Of a stretch of 64,000 nt of DNA, positions 34,291-45,949 are shown piece by piece. Made by a program: the position numbers and the translations under genes. Numbering within the stretch: the first letter of the stretch is position 1; each line of letters begins with the position of its first letter. The notes under the pieces are model-generated. The model saw nothing but the letters and a program-made list of their open reading frames with translations, had not been told where the DNA came from and made no database searches. The DNA is from Halichoerus grypus (lineage: Eukaryota > Chordata > Mammalia > Carnivora > Phocidae). Location of the stretch: positions 84,548,754 through 84,612,753 of the forward strand of contig NC_135721.1 in assembly GCF_964656455.1 (NCBI RefSeq), given 5' to 3'.

Positions 34291-36029
34291 GGGATTTTTT
34301 TTTCTTTTCTTTTCTTTCTGATTTTTCCTCAGGAGTTCTGAAACACTCCCCAACGTTATTTTGGTGAAATGCTTTTGTGAGAAAAGATGAGGGCTTAATA
34401 ACTTTCCTTATCAGGAACAATAAATGTTTTTCTTAACGGCACAATGCCAGGTATCCTTTGTAAGAAAAATCTCGAACTGTGTTGCTAACAGAAACTACTT
34501 GTTCTGGAAACTATAAAGGTCAGGGAGAAGATAATTTGGCTGCTTCTTATCTTTTAACACAGTGTCACTTTTATCATGAGCAGAAAGTTTTAAGAGGGTT
34601 GGGGAAAAAAAAGGGGGGGGAGAAAAAAGAAGTGAGAAGTCAGAGCCCTGAATAATCACACCTGTTTACTTGACTTATGAAAGGGCAGGATGTGCCTCTA
34701 TCAGTTTAATAAAAGATGTTCTATCAATTTAGACAATTATACCAAAGATTAAGAATGTCATGAAGCTGATGAAATCTCCTAGGTAACATTAAAAAATAAT
34801 ATGCTTTTAGATCACATCATATATTAAATGACAACTGCCAATTTTTTTAAAGGAGTACTCAAAATTCTTTCTTGAATGACAATTTGAAGTTAAAATACTT
34901 TGTTCTCCACAGTTAACTTCATTGACATGACATTTCTTGACTAGGGAGACTTGGTACCTAAGAGCTTTTCCTTTATCCAAGGAAAAGTAGACCACAAGAT
35001 AGCCTACTTTATGGCCTCCCTGCATCTTTGCTTAATTAAGGAACAACAAGAAATGTTTTGCTAGTACATTACTTGGCTTAAAGTATCTAACTATGACTTA
35101 CATTTAAATATTTGCCGTCCTCTTGACTTGACTTTGTTTTCTTGGCTCTGAACAATTGCTTTTCTTATCATTAGCTTAGTAAAAGTGATTTCAAGCTTTA
35201 ATAAAAAGACAGTAGTCACGATGGGGAAATGCAGATGAACCCACATGACCTTGGACAGACCCAGTTCTGCAGAGGACGGACGAATTGCAGGACGGGAGGC
35301 GAATGGTTTAATGCACTCTCTTGCATGGTCCCTGCTTGCTCAGTGTGTATAATCCAATTGGCTCCTTCCTGAGGACTGTTACACAAATAACCTGCCAGCC
35401 AGGGTGATTCTGAGAGGTCCTCAACATGGGAGCTGTGGAAACACCTAGAATCATTTACTCCCCTTTAAACAATGTCTTTGCTATAGTCCTTGGTACTTGG
35501 AGGGAAGACTCCACCCATCCTCTAGGCCTCTACCACATGGAGCCTCCCCCCAGTAAAGGTTGGGTACTCCTCAGTTGGCCCAAGCAACAAAGGAGGGGGC
35601 CTGAACTCCACTGACCACCAGGTAGACCGTTGGCCTGGAACTCATGCGTTGGTGACAAGTTCTCACGGAACAGGTTACAAGCAGGGATATCATCTGCCAG
35701 TTAGGATGTTCTCTCCTCTAAAGAGCTCTGGCTGCCGCTCTCCCCAGCTTTGCATTATGCTTCCTTTGCCAAAATCTGTCTTCTGCTCCTCCTCCTCCAC
35801 GTCTAGCCTCACCTTCTGGCTCTCATCCCAGTTTCATAATTTAACTCTCTGCCCTGCCAGGCAAAGCACCAAGTGCTTCTGGCTTGTTTGTGACAAGGTA
35901 CAAAAAGCCCATTGTCACTTTGCACTTTTCAACTCCTGGGTCCCCCGTACGCGATCTTTTTGCCCACACAGTGGAAGGGAAACTGCCATTGTTATTCCCA
36001 GCACCATCTGCAAGAACAATACTCATTTA
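34291..36029. other. Unassigned repeat-poor sequence
   Basis: GATA-like CTTATC sites near 34409 and 34548, and a purine block with G8 at 34613-34620. A 130-codon frame at 35649-36041 has no known homologue and ends in a MIR. Confidence 0.36.
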
Positions 36030-36150
36030 TCAGGCTCTTAGCCTGCGCATGTCATAAGCACTATCTCATTTAATCTTCATAAAAATTCTATAGGGAAACC
36101 AATTCTGGGAGGCTCAGTAAATTATCAGGAGTTAGAAAGATAGCAAGTCA
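36030..36150 (-). repeat. MIR SINE fragment, minus strand
   Basis: 'cataagcactatctcattta' then 'atcttcataaaaattctata' and 'gggaggctcagtaaattatc' follow the reversed MIR order. Confidence 0.65.
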
Positions 36151-36548
36151 TTTAGTTAAGCTATAATTCTCAGAAAAACCAATTCCGATAATACTGAGTT
36201 TTCCTTGCATTTTTGTGGCACGGACACAGGTCTAAAGATCCTTAAGTGTTGTTGCTACTTGTGGAATTGGAGGATGAGGGATTCTCTTCTAACTGATTTT
36301 CTTATAAAGGTCCCAAAATCCTCATCAACTTGATTGCTTAGGGAGTGAGTGTAGGTTGCCGGACTCCCTCGAAGATATATTGTCTGGACTCCCAGGCTTG
36401 CAGTCTGATCTTTTGACGCTTACTGCAAAGCACTGGCAGAGGGTGTTTGACTCCAGCGCTCTCCTCCTGTCCATGGCATGCCCGTGAATAACTTAGGCAA
36501 TGTCCATGTGCTGTTTTACCTCTGTGGCCTGGCTTCCAGTGGGCATTC
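36151..36548. other. Unassigned sequence
   Basis: Nothing recognised. Confidence 0.35.
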
Positions 36549-36565
36549 AAAAGTATATCCACTGG

Positions 36566-36764
36566 GGACACCTGGGTGGCTCAGTGGGTTAAGCGTCTGC
36601 CGTCGGCTCAGGTCATGATCCCGGGGTCCTGGGATGGAGTCCCGCTTCGGGCTCCCTGCTCGGCGGGGAGTCTGCTTCTCCCTCTGCCTGCCACTCCCCC
36701 TGCTTGTGCTTGCTCTCTCTCTCTTTCTCTCTGACAAATAAATAAATAAATAAAATCTTAAAAA
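36566..36764 (+). mobile_element. SINEC, plus strand
   Basis: Full-length copy with intact head, box, CT-rich middle and AAATAAATAAATAAATAAAATC tail. The duplication AAAAGTATATCCACTGG (36549-36565) versus AAAAGTATTTCCATTGG (36765-36781) has two mismatches. Confidence 0.96.
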
Positions 36765-36784
36765 AAAAGTATTTCCATTGGATC

Positions 36785-39383
36785 AATTGACAAATTTTAG
36801 TGGCCCCTTTCAGCACTTTCCCTTTACTTATCTTTCCAGATGACTTCCACAGAGAAAGAATGTGGAAGGGAAATGATGAATGAATTTTTCAGTTGTGATA
36901 GGGCATTATTTACATTATTGACATGTACATATCACCCTCGCTCTCTCCTCAAAGAGAGAAGTAGGAGATATGTAAGATAATACAGCAAAACATCTTTTGA
37001 GTTCTTAAAAAAAAAAAAAAAAAGACTTGAAAATAAAGTTACAACTTGATTTTGCAAAAACATCCAATGTGATTCAAAAACCACTGCAGGGTCCTCACTA
37101 GCAAGAAACTTCCACAACCCTGCTGACAGGCTCAGTCTGCATGCAAAGAACAGGGGCCACACGATGGTCCGAACAAACTGGGCAGGAACCCATGCATTTC
37201 CCCAGAGCAGGAACACTCTCTAGAGAGGCTGTGCGAGAGGAACAGTTCTGACCCCAGGAAAGTCTTCTCCAGTTACTCACTGCATTCTGACTGTGGGGTG
37301 AACAAGTCCTATCACAGAAGACTTGTGGAAAAAAAGCAGGTTAACAATAGAAAGCAATTTTCTAAATATATAGGATTTCAGACTATGGATGATAACAGGA
37401 TAAATGAAAGCAACATGTCTCAAATGTGGCACGATGGCAATCTAACACTGGAGAGATGGGAAAGCAAAATGACTAATAGGTAGAAACAAAGGAGAGTCAA
37501 AAGTCAGAAAATCAGTTTATGGGGATAAGTCACATAATATTGAAGGAATGAAGAAAACACATAAACGATAGGACTCTGATCTTTGGGTAATAAATAAGGC
37601 AATTTGCATGCACAAGTGGCTCAAAATGGAATTGTATGGGAGGAAAACCAAGCAATAATTCAAAGTGAAAAATCATCCCATCCTCAAATAAAAACGCAAC
37701 TCTTCTTATCAAATAATATAGTCAACCAACCAGTTCTAGTCGATGTAGGGAAGTACTTTTGGTAGAGGGTTCAATTTAAGATTCAAAAGGACTCATGCAT
37801 GAAGAGTAATGGTGTTTTTCTGAAGGCGAAGGTCATGACTTTATATGTTGTGTAAAGTACTTGGTACATTTGGTGCTGTTAGTGTTATCACTGTTAGTTC
37901 CATAAGGAAAAATTGAAAAAGTAAGTCGGTCAAGGAGGGGAAAGCATTCATGTGATTTATTTTATTTATTTTAAAAATAAATATCACACACTGCTATTCA
38001 GAATGGGTTAAACATAATGAGATTATAGATAAAGTTTGTATTCTATCCTCCTAATGTATTTGGAACTATTTTATTATACATCAAGACTTCCCTAAACAGA
38101 TGAGTAATGGTAATCAAGGCTTCTATTTATTTCTGCTATAGCATGGAAGTAACTGCATCATTTGGGTAACTCTGATAATTCCAATAGGTACTAGAATAGA
38201 CATATACACAGAGGGGAAACATGTCAGATTAATTGTACTCTAAGACCAGAAGCATGGCAGACAATTCATGTTGATACCTTAATTAGGACGTGCCTCCAAT
38301 TGGCCAGTCCTTCTGGATGGTAATTGTTTGAGCTGAGATGATCTAACATTTTTACTCTGTTTTCCCTGTGAATCCAAGAATAGTCTAAAGCCTTAATTAT
38401 CTAGTATGGTTAAAGGAGGAGGTAGTTTGGATTTTCTGGGTAACTGAAACATAAACGTTTAGGGTCAAAAACTTTGGTTTCTCTCATGTTTTACTGATAA
38501 TTTCCCCAAAGGCATTATAATGGAGTTTCATGTAGGCACACTTATCTTGCTCAAATTCAAGTACATTAATTTCTGAGAGGAATTATGATGAACACAGAGA
38601 GGGAGAGAGAGAGAACAGGAGAGAGAATTTTAATATTTTGGGGCAATGTCCCCCGTCTCCTCTTCTACTTGAGAATTGCCAAGTGGTAACAGTACGATGA
38701 GAGTTGCGTTTGGCTCTTTAAATGGCCACAGTCCCTGTATCTCAGAGCAAGATACCTCTCCTCTCCAAGTGGGGTTCTGGGAGTCTAGGTATAGGAAATG
38801 CTATTTACACAGCATTGCATCTAAATATTAGACCATCATACCATCCGTTGTTCAGCCTCTGGAACAACTATCTAGTCCAGTCTGGGAGAAAAAATAGTCT
38901 GGAGTGAATTTATTATGAGTCAGTACTATGCTTCATTTTATGGCGGATATAAAAGGATTGTTTTTTTCAAGGGTGCTTTTTACTTTAGCTGAAATCCTCA
39001 TCTCCACGTAAGATGTGACTCTATTTTACACACATATTTACCATAATAAATCAAGTGTACTACAGATGAGTTTCAACTTGACTTGGGGGCCATAATTATT
39101 ACATAATCTATATGATAAAATGTTTAATTTATTAATAAATAAATGTTGTCATGTTTCTTTTTGGTCATTTGCTCCTTGGTCCTAAAAATATGGTTCAGAA
39201 ACAGCAGCAGTATAAATGCTATGTAATGTTTTAGGAGAAAATGGTATAGTGAGGGATGATTAAATATTTTTATATTATAAAATCACTGAGTTCTTTATTT
39301 CTTTGACTTATTAAGCCACATTAAAATAATGACACAAATGACTTCTATCTGCTCTTGATTATAATCTCTTGTTTGTTTCATTT
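36785..39383. other. Unassigned sequence
   Basis: About 2.6 kb with no confident repeat. Contains an A-run at 37007-37023, an octamer ATTTGCAT at 37602-37609, and a GA-rich tract at 38597-38624. No coding frame of note. Confidence 0.35.
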
Positions 39384-39394
39384 GCACTATACCT

Positions 39395-39592
39395 ATACAT
39401 CTCAGCACAGTACACGTTAGCCACATGTGGCTATTTAAATTTCCATTATTTAAAATTAAGTATAATAAAAAATTCAGTTTTTTAGTAGCATTGGCCACAT
39501 TTTAAGCATCCAACAGCTACCTGTGTCTTGTGGCTATCACATAAGACATAGATAAAACATTTCCATTGTTCTATTGGACAGAGGTGCACTAG
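39395..39592. repeat. MER-type nonautonomous DNA transposon
   Basis: 'gttagccacatgtggctatt' in the left half and 'acatttccattgttctattg' plus 'gacagaggtgcact' at the right end match a common mammalian element whose termini read TGCTGTCCAATAG. The exact family name is not certain. Confidence 0.58.
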
Positions 39593-40614
39593 ACAGAAAG
39601 TCTTTTTGGACAGACCTGCATTAGATTTTTAATTTGAAAATTGGAGAAATTTCACATTCTAATTAAATTATGAAGTTATTTTTTTCCCCTTCAGAATGAA
39701 AATAGTTTTTTTTTTTTTTTTTTTGCTATGTATAACTACTTAGGCATTGCTAAGTAGTAATAAATAAATTCCTGCAACTCTGGGCAGAAAGAAGAAACAC
39801 ATACTTGATTTTTCCCAATGCTAACTCCTCAGAGTTTATGTTTGCTTTTTCTTTTTCTTTTCTTTTCTTTTTGTTGATCTTAAGATTTAGTGATATTTTT
39901 GATGTTCAGAGATGATAGAATTTAAAATTGTGGATTATTTGAATTATATAGACATATCCATTGTTTGTAGAAATAAACCATTTAAAATACATGGTGTAAT
40001 TTAGAGCTTTTTGGAATCATGAAGTTGTCTTAATCCTTCTAGGGATGACAGTGTAAGATCAGAACAAAAAGGAAACACACACAGAAAACCCAAACAATCT
40101 GCAGTTCCTTTGGAGACACACAAAGCAGACAGAGGCTTAGTAGAGAGGGGCCTGACTTTGAAAGGTGGATTGCAACAGGTGAGTTGGGAAGTTTCTGGCC
40201 TTTTTGAGGACACTTCCTAATTGGAATATGGTTTTGGTTGCCTTGTAGGCTTGAGATTTCAGGAGACAGTTTTGGGGTTGGTCAAGCAGCCAAAAAGTTA
40301 GGGGATAAGTCCTTGCAGGTGAGAGTTGCAAAGTAGGTGAACTCCAAATTTGTGTAAAAACTTTTCGCAGCTCCTTAGATTCTTAGCAAACAACATATAG
40401 TGTGAGGCTTTGTGAGTACAACTGAAAAGCATCAGTGGAAGCAGAAATATTAAGCAGAGATTTTAGCTGCTACACACCACATGGGAGACAGAGTTTATAG
40501 CCTGAGTCCAGCTATATTAATAACCTGCTCTTGCAGAAGTCATTCTCTAGAGGATCCTTACAGAATCCAGAGCCTCAGTAACATACTATTTTTAATGTCG
40601 AGTACCAAAATCTT
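39593..40614. other. Unassigned sequence
   Basis: Poly-T at 39705-39724 and T/C-rich sequence at 39844-39872. The block from about 40050 to 40550 could be a diverged LTR, but I cannot assign it. Confidence 0.35.
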
Positions 40615-40624
40615 AAACCTCTTC

Positions 40625-41490
40625 GACCTCAGCCACAGCAACTTCTTCCTAGACACATTGCCAAAGGCAAGGGAAGCAAGGGCAAAGATGAACTATTGGG
40701 ACTTCATCAAGATAAAAAGCTTTTGCACAGCAAAGGAAACAGTCAACAAAATCACAAGATGACCTAGACAATGGGAGAAGATATTTGCAAATGACGTATC
40801 AGATAAAAGCCTAGTATCCAAAATCTATAAAGAACTTATCAAACTCAACACCCAAAGAACAAATAATCCAATCAAGAAATGGGCAGAAGACATGAACAAA
40901 CATTTCTGCAAAGAAGACATCCAAACAGCCAAAAGACACATGAAAAAGTGTTCAACATCGCTTGGCATCAGGGAAATCTAAATCAAAACCTCAATGAGAT
41001 ACCACCTCACACCAGTCAGAATGGCTAAAATTAATAAGTCAGGAAACTACAGATGTTGGCGAGGATGCAGACAAAAGGGAACCCTCCTACACTGTTGGTG
41101 GGAATGCAAGCTGGTGCAGGCACTCTGGAAAACAGTATGGAGGTCCCTCAAAAAGTTGAAAATAGACCTACCTTACGACTCAGCAATTGCACTACTGGGT
41201 ATTCACCCCAAAGATACAAATGTAGTGATCCAAAGGGGTAGGTGCACCCCAATGTTTATAGCAACAATGTCCATGATAGCCAAACTATGGAAAGAGCCAA
41301 GGATGTCCGTCAAGAGATGAATGGATAAAGAAGTGGTATATATATACAATGGAATATTATGCAGCCATCAAATAAATGAAATCTTGCCATTTGCAATGAC
41401 GTGGATAGAACTGGAGGGTATTATGCTAAGTGAAATAAGTCAAACAGAGAAAGACATGTATCATATGATCTCACTGAAAGGAAACTCTTA
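40625..41490 (+). pseudogene. L1 ORF2 C-terminal fragment, broken
   Basis: Encodes the end of L1 ORF2p in at least two frames: the piece ending at 40762 and the piece at 40994-41320. The cysteine-histidine motif CX3CX7HX4C is encoded intact near 41054-41110. Stops at 40760-40765 and after the second piece, plus loss of the EN and RT domains, make it nonfunctional. It was 5'-truncated on insertion. Confidence 0.85.
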
Positions 41491-41868
41491 ATCTCAGGAA
41501 ACAAACTGAGGGTTGCTGGAGTGGTGCGGGATGGGAGGGATGGGGTGGCTGGGTGATAGACATTGGGGAGGGTATGTGCTGTGAATTGTGTAAGACTGAT
41601 GAATCACAGACCTGTACCTCTGAAACAAATAATACATTATATGTTAAAAAAAAAAAAAGATAGTAGGAAGGGAAAAATGAAGGGGGGAAATCGGAGGGGG
41701 AGATGAACCATGAGTGACTATGGACTCTGAGAAACAAACTGAGGGTTCTAGGAGGGGAGGGGGGTGGGGGAATGGGTTAGTCTGGTGATGGGTATTAAAA
41801 AGGGCACGTATTGAATGGAGCACTGGGTGTTATACGCAAACAATGAATCATGGAACACTACATCAAAA

Positions 41869-41869
41869 A

Positions 41870-41908
<39 letters not shown>

Positions 41909-41910
41909 AT
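41869..41910. repeat. (AAAT)n microsatellite at L1 3' end
   Basis: About ten AAAT units forming the L1 tail, followed by a short G/A-rich stretch. Confidence 0.92.
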
Positions 41911-41935
41911 AGGGGGAAAAAAAAATAAAGCCATA

Positions 41936-42230
41936 TGCTTGAGCAGTGGTCTCATAAAAGCTCCTGCTTCAATCACCCAGAGGCTTCTCTGCAACACTCC
42001 CTCTTAAGTTCCTTCTGTGACAACAGACCATGTGCACACTTACACACACATGAAAGACACACTTACACAATGCACTACCTGCACAGAAATCAAAGGGGTC
42101 ACACCTGCTAGTGAATATGTTGAAGAGGCTTCAAGGCAGATTTAAAAAAAATAAATAAATAAACAGTATCCCAACGTGGTCCTAAGAGAAAAACTGAAGC
42201 AACTGATAAAACAGACACAATGATTAAAGA
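41936..42230. other. Unassigned, possibly diverged L1 5' UTR
   Basis: No clear match. It precedes an old plus-strand L1. Confidence 0.35.
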
Positions 42231-42305
42231 AGGGGTCAGCAAACTGTAGCCCACAGGCCACATTTAGTTGGCTTCCTATTTTTGTAAATAATAAAACCTA
42301 ACAGG
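42231..42305 (+). repeat. Probable hAT (MER1-group) fragment
   Basis: 'aggggtcagcaaactgtagc' then 'ccacaggccacatttagttg' and 'ttcctatttttgtaaataat' match the end of a common mammalian hAT-type repeat. Only about 75 bp is present. Confidence 0.5.
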
Positions 42306-42309
42306 CACG

Positions 42310-44515
42310 AAAAAAAATAATCACTACATGTGCAATGAAACAGGAAAACATGACCCATATGAGGAAAAACAAATCAGTCAATGGAAAGTCACCTTGAGGT
42401 AACTCAGGTGGTATAATAGCAGACAAGGGCTTTTAAATAGCTATTATAAATAGTCAAGGGCATAAAGGCAAATATACCCATAATAAATTAAGATGCATGG
42501 AATACCAGCAGAGAAATAGAAACTTTACAGAGTACCTAATTGGAAATTCTGGAATTGTAAAGTATAATAACAGAGAAAATAAATCACTGGATGGGTTTAA
42601 GAGCAGACTGAATAAGACTAAAGGAAAAGTTAGCAAAATTGAAGACACATCAGTAGAAATTATCCAACCAAAAAATAGAGAGAAACACGATTGAAAGAAA
42701 ATGTTCACAGCCTGAGAGGTCTGTGGGACCATATCAAGTATTCTAACATGTGTAATAGGAGTTTCAAAGGAGAGGACAGACAGAATTGGCAGAAAATATA
42801 TTTTAAGAAATAATGGCCACAATCTTCCCAAATTTGATGTAACACCCAAGAATCTCAATGAATCCCAAAGATAAAAAGAAAGTCAAACCCAGATAAGGGG
42901 TAAAACCAAAGATCAAGAGAAAATCATGGAATCAGATGGAGAAGAACAACATATAACATAAAGGGAGAAATGATAAAAATGATGACTGACTTCTCATCAG
43001 AAAAAATGAAGACCAAAACCCAAACAAAGAAAACTCAATACAAATAAACCGTATCTTTAAAGTGATGAAAGAAAAAAATATGTCAGCCAAAATTCTATGA
43101 TCAGTGAACTTACCCTTCAAAACTGAAGATGAAATAAAACATTTTAAATTAAAGAAGCCGAGAGAATTAATTATCAACAGAACTACATTGCAAGGAAAGC
43201 TACAGGGCATTCCTCAGGCCAAAGGGGAAAAACAGAGGCATGAAGACCACTAAGAAAGACAAGTAGGTGGGAAACAAAGGAGATTTTATATGTAGATTTA
43301 TTTTCTTCTCTTAATTTTATTTGAGATGTAGGTCTATTCAAAGCAATAGTCATAACTCTGTTGAGGGCTTTATAGTGGTTGTTAGTATAACTGATATTAG
43401 AGCAATAACAAAGGGAGCTAAATGAAATGATACTTTTGCAAGGTTCTTATATTTAATGCAAAGTAGCACAATATTAACTCAGGTGAATTTTTTAAACTAA
43501 AGAGACACATTGTAATTCTTAGAGCATCCACTAAAAATGCAAATAACCATAGATTAAAAAGCCAATAGAAGGATCAAAATAGAATACTAGAAATATTCAG
43601 TTATTTTAAAAGAAGGCAGGAAAAGAGAGAGAAACCAAAAACAGATGAGATAAACGTAAACAAAGAGCAAAATCAGAAACCTAAATATGACCATATCTAT
43701 GACTACATTAAGTGTAAATGAATAAAACACTACAATTAAAAGGGAGCAATTGCAGGGTTTCATAAAAAAAAGCAATATGTTGTCTATAAGAGACTCACTT
43801 AAAATGCAAAGACACAAATGAATTTAAAGTTAAAAGAATAGAAAAAGGTATATCGTGCAAATGCTAATTGTAAGAAGCTGGCATTTCTGTATTAAGACCA
43901 AAGTAGACTTTAAGTAAAGGAATGTTAGCAGAAGAGACATTTCAATCACAATAAAAGGGTCAGTGCATCTGGATGACATAATTATATTATGTACTGAATT
44001 ATTATTATGTACATGATTATTAATATGCTTATTAATAATGTGTACATAATAATTATGATGTCCTAAAAATAGAATTTCAGAGTAAAGCTCTCAGAACTAA
44101 AAGGAGATATAAATCATTGCAGTCATAATAGCAGATGTAATACTCCTTTCTACTGGAATCAGTCATTTTCCAGAACTAGAAAAATCAGTAAAGGTATAGA
44201 AGATGTGAATAATACTATCAACAACCTTGATCTAATTGACATTTATAGAACACAGCTCTCAACAACTGCAGAATACATAGTGTTTTCAAACGTGCATAGA
44301 ATATTCACCAAGGTTGGTCATCTGTTAGACCATAAAACATATCGCAAATTTCAAAAGTGTGACATCTTAAAGAATATGTTCTCTGAAAAAAAAGGAATTA
44401 AATTAAAATATATGGTTCAACTTGTTCTGAAAATCAGTTTTACATTTTTACAGAGCGAAGATTATGATATTCAGACAGAATTCACTAACGCATTTTAATA
44501 CTTCTATAAATAAAA
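42310..44515 (+). mobile_element. Old L1, plus strand: ORF1 and start of ORF2
   Basis: 42850-43235 aligns in order with the C-terminal part of L1 ORF1 ('ccaaagatcaagagaaaatc', 'gatgactgacttctcatcag', 'aaagtgatgaaagaaaaaaa', 'gcattcctcaggccaaaggg'). 43690-44510 aligns with the 5' endonuclease part of ORF2 ('tgttgtctataagagactca', 'ttgatctaattgacatttat', 'attcaccaaggttggtcatc'). All frames are broken. It ends near 44515 without a 3' UTR. Confidence 0.75.
44001..44053. repeat. Imperfect inverted repeat (hairpin)
   Basis: The left arm (44001-44026, starting ATTATTATGTACATG) and right arm (44029-44053, ending TGTACATAATAAT) are nearly complementary over about 25 nt with a 2-3 nt loop. It sits within the L1 ORF2 remnant. 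Confidence 0.8.
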
Positions 44516-45214
44516 TTATGATGATTTGAAGTTAGGATTTCAACATAGAAATTTTAGAAGCAGAGGAACACATCAGACTTAGTGCTGAAAATGAAAAGTA
44601 AGTTGTCAGTAGAACAAGATAGCTCAACATAGATTCACTGGACAGAAAAGTAGGCTTGATATTGCTCTAAAACGTTATAAGCAGCTAGTGCCAATTAAAT
44701 CTGTCTACATTAAAAATATATATGATACTCCTACATTTGGATTGAGATATAAAGTGAAAAGTTTTTTGCAAGATAATTTGTCAGTATGTTTCATAAGTCT
44801 TGGAACAGATCCTGTTATGCCACTTTTCAAAAAAATATTGCCTGAAATGTTCTGATTTGTATGACCAAAAATATCCAGTACAGTGTTATTGATATGTTAG
44901 TCTTATTATAGAATATTATTTTAGTTTTATTATAGAATATTATTCACACAGGAATAAGCTCATAATATATTGCTAAGCAACACAATCAGATTATACAAAA
45001 AGTATGAGTGGAATGGTACCATTCTATAAAAATTACATATTTATAATGCATTAGAAAAATTATGAAAGAATAAATATCAGGTAATTAATAGCATTTTTGC
45101 TAGTAATTGTTTTCTTTTGTGCTGTCTTTAATGAAATGTTCTTTAAAAATATGCAATATTATACTTCTTTGTCAAAACTATGGCCTAATCATGTTCTTAA
45201 TATCATGACTAATG
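44516..45214. repeat. AT-rich sequence, possibly old L1 3' UTR
   Basis: 'gctcataatatattgctaag' and 'aatggtaccattctataaaa' resemble old L1/L1M 3' sequence in sense orientation. The rest is unassigned. Confidence 0.35.
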
Positions 45215-45410
45215 TGCAATGGCTACACATTGTGTTTTAGTGCTCTGTGTATGTCATGTCATTCATTCTTCACAGTGATAAATATTTCCATTGCATAGAT
45301 GAGCAAAGTGAGACGGAGATGGAGTAATTTGCCCAAGCATATGCAGGTGGCACATGGTCAGGATGAGATGTGATCCCAAGAAAACTGACTCCAGAGCTGC
45401 TGCTCCTAAC
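45215..45410 (-). repeat. MIR SINE, minus strand
   Basis: 'catagatgagcaaagtgaga' then 'ggagtaatttgcccaagcat' and 'atgtgatcccaagaaaactg' and 'actccagagctgctgctcct' follow reversed MIR order. Confidence 0.7.
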
Positions 45411-45949
45411 TCCTCTGACACAGAAGCCACCCAAATACATTTCTATCAGCGAGAGGAAAAAAATTCTAAAAGAGACAACTGCTCAATAACAAGATACTAT
45501 CCTCTCCATAGACCCACTAAGAAAAGTCAATGCAAAGTGTTGAGGCCAACGGGCATACCTGTTGGGCTTCAGGTCTGGAAGTATGTGGGAATGGATGGAA
45601 TTTTGCTACTGTGGGTCACAGGGCCCAAAGATGCTTCAAAGAAGTTGGGGGCAGGAAATTGGGATTACTGTTTGAAAACAGGTCTAGAGCAGAGCTCCCA
45701 GGTTGGTGAAAGAAGAGGGAAAAACCTGCCACCTGTGTTGTCAGGGACTCTGCCCTTTGTGAAGCTGTGTATCTAGAAAGGAGAATGACATGGGTCCCCC
45801 TTTGTCAACAGGAACTGAGCAAGTTGTTCCCTGACTGTATGGTCGCAGTGTCACCGCAAAGCAAGAAACCACTCTGACCACTGTAACTCCTGGTTCTGGA
45901 GTCAAGACCCTTGGTATGTGGAAGAGTGACTAGAAAGAGCTCTACCCAA
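45411..45949. other. Unassigned sequence
   Basis: The 140-codon plus frame at 45354-45776 begins inside the MIR and matches no known protein. Confidence 0.35.

Larger units (their letters stand above)
40615..41935 (+). mobile_element. Carnivore L1, plus strand, 5'-truncated 3' end
   Basis: The last ~700 bp of ORF2 begin near 40620 and run to about 41490. They are followed by 3' UTR with an internal A-run at 41647-41658 and a purine-rich G-tract region. The copy ends in an (AAAT)n array at 41869-41910. That end lies just after 'catcaaaaat', upstream of the terminus seen in the other two young L1 copies in this window. No clear target duplication was found. Confidence 0.9.

Noticed and set aside
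35649..36041. 130-codon plus-strand frame
   Set aside because: No known homologue, ends inside a MIR-like segment, no splice context.
36516..36816. Minus-strand frames rich in Arg/Glu/Ser
   Set aside because: These are antisense translations of a plus-strand SINEC.
44001..44053. microRNA precursor
   Set aside because: The hairpin is only about 53 nt with a 2-3 nt loop and nearly pure AT, and it sits in an L1 relic.
45354..45776. 140-codon plus-strand frame
   Set aside because: Starts inside a MIR and matches no known protein.
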